Assembly (NCBI GenBank): GCA_001825475.1
Contig: MHWZ01000016.1
Span: 10,176-18,418, forward strand
Direction of reading: 5' to 3'
DNA length: 8,243 bases
Source: Candidatus Zambryskibacteria bacterium RIFOXYD2_FULL_43_10
GTDB lineage: Bacteria > Patescibacteriota > Minisyncoccia > Phycocordibacterales > Zambryskibacteraceae
Shown piece after piece: positions 5,411 through 8,243 of this stretch (its first letter is position 1; each line of letters opens with the position of its first letter). Under the pieces are notes generated by a model that was given only the letters and a program-made list of their open reading frames with translations, was not told the DNA's origin and made no database searches. Made by a program: the position numbers and the translations under genes.

Positions 5411-6010
5411 ATGGCTAAATTAGTGAATTGGCATGATTTTGAGGCTAAGATTAGGGGTAAAAAAATACCTGTGTTTTCATCGTTAGACATTAAGCGGTTG
5501 TTTAAGGTAAGTAAAGTTGCAGCTGATTTCTTATTACATCGATACTCTAAAAAAAATTACATTACTCGTATAAAGAGAGGTTTATATATCCTGCCCGATA
5601 TTTTTCTACCTGAACTATTTATAGCTAACAAGCTTTACGAGCCATCTTATATATCTTTAGAAACGGCTCTGTCTTATTGGGGAGTAATACCGGAGACTGT
5701 TTATGAAGTTAAGTCAATTACCCCGCAAGCAACAAAACGATTTGAAACTATGGGTAAAGTTTTTTCTTACACAAAGATAAAGAGGGAAGCTTTTTCCGGA
5801 TACAAACTTGAGAAACAAAAAGAACTTGGTTTTTATATTGCCGACGCAGAAAAAGCTTTTGTCGATTTAAATTATATTCGGATGCTCAAGAATCTGAAAC
5901 CAATTTCAAGATTTGATAAACAAAAAATTAACTTTGCAAAAACGATGAAATATACATCTTTATTTAATAACCCCAGACTATTCGCTATAATTACAAGGAC
6001 ACTAAAATGA
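5411..6010 (+). CDS. abiEi: AbiEi-like type IV antitoxin / transcriptional repressor
   Basis: 199 aa from ATG 5411. Residues 1-60 look like a winged helix-turn-helix: FSSLDIKRLFKVSKVAADFL and the wing/strand ITRIKRGLYIL (51-61). The middle region has the family landmarks YEPSYISLETALSYWGVIPE (76-95), while ADAEKAFVDL (144-153) marks the C-terminal domain. AbiEi proteins neutralise the partner nucleotidyltransferase without binding it stably and repress their own operon. The length is in the usual range of the short AbiEi subfamilies. The stop TGA overlaps the start of the next gene by four bases, the classic AbiEi-AbiEii arrangement. The coding sequence is more AT-rich than the secretion genes to its left, consistent with separate acquisition. 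Confident for the family by sequence plus context. Confidence 0.82.
   Translation: MAKLVNWHDFEAKIRGKKIPVFSSLDIKRLFKVSKVAADFLLHRYSKKNYITRIKRGLYILPDIFLPELFIANKLYEPSYISLETALSYWGVIPETVYEVKSITPQATKRFETMGKVFSYTKIKREAFSGYKLEKQKELGFYIADAEKAFVDLNYIRMLKNLKPISRFDKQKINFAKTMKYTSLFNNPRLFAIITRTLK
5995..5999 (+). promoter_or_regulatory. Shine-Dalgarno site of the AbiEii-like gene
   Basis: AAGGA lies seven bases before ATG 6007, inside the end of the antitoxin gene. It is the clearest Shine-Dalgarno motif in the window and stands before an internal operon gene, unlike the first genes of transcripts here, which lack one. Confidence 0.6.
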
Positions 6011-6762
6011 TTACTAGAGAAAATCTAGAAAAATTGGCCACACAGTATCAGATGGGAGTCTTTCCAAATATCGTTAGAGAGTATTTTCAGCATTTTTTTT
6101 TGAGCGAGTTATATAAATTGTTGGATTCTGAAAAAGTTTTATTCAAAGGGGGAACAGCTCTTCGGATTATATACAACAGTCCGCGTTTTTCTGAAGACCT
6201 GGATTTCTCTGTTTTTGGGGTGGAAAATGTTAAACATTATGTTGAATCCTTTTTTATTAAAGTTTTGCACGAGATAGAAAAATCTGGCGTAAAAGTTGAG
6301 TTGGGAGAAAAAGTCGGTTCTACAAGTGGAGGATACTTTGGTTTAGCTACTTTTAAAATAATGGACTACTCTCCAGTTGCGGTCGAAATCAATGTCTCCT
6401 CAAGAAATGGAAAAGTGGTCAATGGAGAAGCCGATAGTGTCACAAATAATTTTGTGCCTACATATACCGTCATACATTTGCCTCAGAGTGAACTGGTGGA
6501 GGAGAAAATCTTTGGAGCTCTGGTAGAAAGAAAGAAACCCCGTGATTTTTATGATCTTTATTTTATGTTACGTAGTAGAATGCTTTCGGCCGACCACAAG
6601 AATCGCCTTGGTAAGCTTCAAAAAATGATTCTTAACGAAATCTCAAAAACTGATTTTAAAAGTGAACTCAGTGCATTTCTTCCCGCTGACCAGCAAGCTG
6701 TTGCACGCGATTTTCAAAGAGCTCTTAGAAACGAGATGGAAAGGCAACTATCTTCAATTTAG
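6007..6762 (+). CDS. abiEii: AbiEii/AbiGii-type nucleotidyltransferase toxin
   Basis: 251 aa; the start ATG 6007 overlaps the antitoxin stop and has an AAGGA site upstream. The nucleotidyltransferase signature is intact: KGGTALRIIY (47-56) and SEDLDF (62-67, metal-binding Asp64/Asp66), then a beta strand with AVEINV (125-130), and VEEKIFGAL (164-172) with VERKKPRDFYDLYFML (173-188), the last catalytic region of this DUF1814-type family. Family members transfer nucleotides to RNA (tRNA acceptor ends in studied MenA-type relatives) and inhibit growth, giving abortive phage defence or plasmid stabilisation. No residue expected for catalysis is visibly missing, so the pair is probably functional. 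It could instead be a domesticated stabiliser of the adjacent region. Confidence 0.85.
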   Translation: MITRENLEKLATQYQMGVFPNIVREYFQHFFLSELYKLLDSEKVLFKGGTALRIIYNSPRFSEDLDFSVFGVENVKHYVESFFIKVLHEIEKSGVKVELGEKVGSTSGGYFGLATFKIMDYSPVAVEINVSSRNGKVVNGEADSVTNNFVPTYTVIHLPQSELVEEKIFGALVERKKPRDFYDLYFMLRSRMLSADHKNRLGKLQKMILNEISKTDFKSELSAFLPADQQAVARDFQRALRNEMERQLSSI

Positions 6763-6822
6763 GATGGGATAAAACAGACGTTTTGGGGTCTTCTGCAGGA
6801 AACTAAAACTAACCCCTGTTAA
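6763..6822. other. Convergent intergenic gap, no clear terminator
   Basis: Sixty bases separate two genes that run toward each other. A five-pair hairpin AAAAC/GTTTT (6771-6775 with 6780-6784) and GGGGT/ACCCC further right are the only inverted repeats. Both are weak, so a bidirectional terminator is possible but not demonstrated. Confidence 0.25.
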
Positions 6823-7386
6823 TTAATAGAACAATAACTCAACGCTGTCCCACCAGCCGTTGCCGTTTAAGTCGTGTTTGATTGAGTCCGTTTTCACACA
6901 AGTCCCGACGGTTGCTTCATCTTCAAAACAAAATCTCATGCCGAGTACTTTTATATCATTTATATCATTTTCGTTTCTAGTGAAATAAAGCATTGCTACC
7001 GCCGGTCCATCTGTGTACATAATAATCTGTCGTTCATCTGATTGAATGTGTTTAAACTCGCTCAACTTCAGATTGCCGGCGAAAGAATAGACGCTGTCCA
7101 TCAAAGTAAAACATTCCTTTTCTTTCAATGGGTCATTGCAAGTTGCGGAAATTTGGTGCGAAAGACTGCGGATACCGGCAAGATCGTGATTTTTGGCGAA
7201 ATTTAAATAATTCTGGAAAATAGTCCAGGCTTCGGCTTTAAGTGGATCGGAAACAGCCAATGGGATAGTGGTATCGATAGGTTCCGTATTTTTGAAAATG
7301 TTTTCCCATCCAAAACCTTGATATCCGAGTAAAAAAACCACACTAATAGCCAGAAGGGGGATTAGGATGCCGTTTTGTTTTGTCAT
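6823..7386 (-). CDS. Hypothetical membrane-anchored protein with an EF-hand-like loop
   Basis: 187 aa, read on the minus strand from ATG 7386-7384. The frame stays open to 7590, but that extension runs through ftsE, and a consensus extended -10 lies directly before 7386, so the short form is right. Residues 7-21 are a hydrophobic signal anchor after Lys3, with no lipobox Cys. The rest is soluble and probably extracytoplasmic: a helical segment SDPLKAEAWTIFQNYLNFAK (46-65), four cysteines (83, 92, 153, 163) that could form two disulfides, and strands around 118-135. The C-terminus has DLNGNGWWDSVE (172-183), which fits the 12-residue EF-hand calcium loop at positions 1, 3, 5, 6, 9 and 12. Such lone loops occur in secreted bacterial proteins. 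I do not recognise the family. It is divergent from ftsE, with 41 bases between. Confidence 0.75.
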   Translation of the reverse strand: MTKQNGILIPLLAISVVFLLGYQGFGWENIFKNTEPIDTTIPLAVSDPLKAEAWTIFQNYLNFAKNHDLAGIRSLSHQISATCNDPLKEKECFTLMDSVYSFAGNLKLSEFKHIQSDERQIIMYTDGPAVAMLYFTRNENDINDIKVLGMRFCFEDEATVGTCVKTDSIKHDLNGNGWWDSVELLFY

Positions 7387-7389
7387 ACA

Positions 7390-7419
7390 TTGATTATACC
7401 AAAGTCTGTATGATAGAAT
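7390..7419 (+). promoter_or_regulatory. Promoter of ftsE, overlapping the divergent promoter
   Basis: TTGATT (7390-7395) is followed after 18 bp by TAGAAT (7414-7419), with the extended element TGa at 7411-7413. Eight bases remain before ATG 7428, so transcription would start at or next to the start codon. The -35 shares bases 7393-7395 with the -10 of the minus-strand gene. Confidence 0.6.
7393..7401 (-). promoter_or_regulatory. Extended -10 promoter of the minus-strand gene
   Basis: Read on the minus strand from 7401 to 7393 this is TGgTATAAT, a full consensus extended -10. A weak -35 (TTATTC, bases 7421-7416) is 17 bp away. Only six bases separate it from the ATG at 7386, so the transcript should begin at or within the start codon. 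Confidence 0.65.
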
Positions 7420-7427
7420 AAGTCGTA

Positions 7428-8108
7428 ATGATTGTTTTTGACCGTGTTTCAAAAATTTATCCGGATAATTCCGTGGCTCTCGATGAGGTGACGCTCTCGA
7501 TTGAGCCGAGAGAATTTGTCTCCATTGTTGGGCCGTCCGGCGCGGGCAAAACCACGCTTCTGAAACTTTTTCTCGCTGAAGAAAAACCAACCGATGGTGC
7601 AGTTTATTACGAATCCACTAATATTCATAAGTTTAATAAAAAAGAGACTGACGCCTTTCGCAGGAAAGTCGGCATGGTTTTTCAAGATTTCCGCTTACTT
7701 CCGAATAAGACCGTATACGAAAACATCGCCTTTACCATGGAGGCGGCCGGTCGAACAGATGAAGAAATAGAATCAGATGTGCCGCATGTGCTTGAATTGG
7801 TGGATTTGACGCCAAAGGTTTGGAATTTTCCGCGAGAGCTCTCGGGCGGGGAGAAACAACGCGTAGCCATTGCTCGCGCCCTAGTCAATGAACCGGACGT
7901 TATTATCGCGGATGAACCAACCGGCAATCTTGATCCAGCCAATACTTACGATATTGTTCAGATATTGAAAAAGATTAATGACCTGGGCACCACCGTGTTA
8001 CTGGCCACACATAATAAAGGTATAATTGATCTGTTGAAACGACGGGTGGTGGCTATGGAACGTGGTAGGATTGTTCGTGACGATCGGTCCGGCAAATATT
8101 TTGTATAG
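7428..8108 (+). CDS. ftsE: Cell division ATP-binding protein FtsE
   Basis: 226 aa, the usual length. All ABC ATPase motifs are present: Walker A GPSGAGKT (35-42), Q-loop VFQDFRLL (84-91; Gln86), signature LSGGE (138-142), Walker [13 protein letters not shown] (158-169) and the switch His195 in ATHN. The [16 protein letters not shown] stretch is typical of FtsE and distinguishes it from LolD/MacB relatives, and the ftsX start just downstream settles the identity. FtsE drives conformational change in the FtsX membrane protein and so activates periplasmic or extracellular wall hydrolases at division. No Shine-Dalgarno precedes ATG 7428; the promoter is placed for a leaderless message. Confidence 0.95.
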   Translation: MIVFDRVSKIYPDNSVALDEVTLSIEPREFVSIVGPSGAGKTTLLKLFLAEEKPTDGAVYYESTNIHKFNKKETDAFRRKVGMVFQDFRLLPNKTVYENIAFTMEAAGRTDEEIESDVPHVLELVDLTPKVWNFPRELSGGEKQRVAIARALVNEPDVIIADEPTGNLDPANTYDIVQILKKINDLGTTVLLATHNKGIIDLLKRRVVAMERGRIVRDDRSGKYFV

Positions 8109-8150
8109 TTCGATGGTTCGATAAACTCACCATAAATAAACTCACTATAA
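8108..8150 (+). repeat. Short tandem repeats in the ftsE-ftsX gap
   Basis: GTTCGAT occurs at 8108-8114 and 8116-8122 (period 8). Then ATAAACTCACCATAA (8121-8135) is repeated as ATAAACTCACTATAA (8136-8150), 14 of 15 bases identical, ending directly before ATG 8151. The gap appears to have grown by small tandem duplications. Confidence 0.7.
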
Positions 8151-8243
8151 ATGAGCAAGAGGCAAATGTTTTGGATTAAATTAAAAAGAATTCTACGCAC
8201 CGGCTTTTTCAATTTCTGGAGAGATACCACGGTGACGCTGGCC
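8151..8243 (+). CDS. ftsX: Cell division protein FtsX, N-terminal fragment
   Basis: Runs off the right edge; 31 residues are visible from ATG 8151. After a possible MSKRQ extension, MFWIKLKRILRTGFFNFWRD and TTVTLA match the typical FtsX start: an amphipathic basic cytoplasmic segment with 'F.NFWRn..vslA' leading into the first membrane helix. The second ATG at 8166 could be the true start; AAGAGG at 8157-8162 lies before it but only three bases away, whereas nothing Shine-Dalgarno-like precedes 8151. FtsX is the membrane partner of FtsE in controlling wall hydrolases. Confidence 0.88.
   Translation, partial: MSKRQMFWIKLKRILRTGFFNFWRDTTVTLA

Noticed and set aside
7387..7590. N-terminal extension of the minus-strand gene into ftsE
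   Set aside because: The extension is antisense to the FtsE Walker A region, and a consensus -10 plus a signal anchor support the start at 7386.
7428..8108. ABC ATPase as a LolD/MacB-type exporter subunit
   Set aside because: The gene immediately downstream starts with a typical FtsX N-terminus, and the length and Q-loop region fit FtsE.
1..8243. CRISPR arrays, tRNA or rRNA genes, transposases or integrases
   Set aside because: No regularly spaced repeats, no cloverleaf with a recognisable T-arm, and no recombinase motif in any frame were seen; mobility of the cassette is therefore inferred from the flanking repeat only.

Overview
The window looks like chromosomal DNA of a Candidate Phyla Radiation (Patescibacteria) bacterium, probably Parcubacteria-like. 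The grounds are several TasA/camelysin-type surface proteins with SipW-type signal peptides, an archaeal/SipW-type signal peptidase, an AbiE-type pair, an ftsE-ftsX pair, very short gaps between genes and little Shine-Dalgarno sequence. TGA is used as a stop (bases 3693-3695 and 6008-6010), which argues against the code-25 lineages Gracilibacteria and Absconditabacteria. The assignment rests on protein style, not on a marker gene.

Layout. Bases 1-101 are the 3' end of a CAP/SCP-domain gene. Its stop codon lies inside a perfect 13-bp-arm palindrome (97-123). Bases 124-282 are non-coding and hold a consensus DnaA 9-mer and an AT-rich inverted repeat. Bases 283-5251 are a secretion cassette: two TasA/camelysin-like proteins with textbook SipW-type signal segments (283-1428 and 1565-2791), a third paralogue that has lost that segment and carries an acidic-then-arginine-rich tail (2823-3695), and, overlapping it by ATGA, a signal peptidase fused to a substrate-like domain and a Pro/Glu/Thr-rich tail (3692-5251). 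The first two are separated by an elaborate nested palindrome (1451-1519). Twenty-two bases of the first palindrome recur at 5277-5298, so identical palindromic repeats bracket the whole cassette.

After the cassette comes a more AT-rich two-gene AbiEi/AbiEii-type toxin-antitoxin operon (5411-6762) with its own promoter close to the start codon. Then a minus-strand gene (7386-6823) encodes a small membrane-anchored protein with an EF-hand-like loop. It diverges from ftsE (7428-8108), which is followed by the 5' end of ftsX (from 8151 or 8166). The 41-bp gap between the minus-strand gene and ftsE holds two overlapping promoters, each placed so that its transcript would begin at or next to the start codon.

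How the parts may work together (inference): the signal peptidase would process the two SipW-type paralogues, and perhaps its own fused substrate-like domain, to build a surface fibre or coat. The third paralogue, translationally coupled to the peptidase, may be a membrane-tethered or accessory subunit. AbiE is a separate defence or stability module next to the cassette. FtsE/FtsX belong to the housekeeping division/wall-hydrolase control system.
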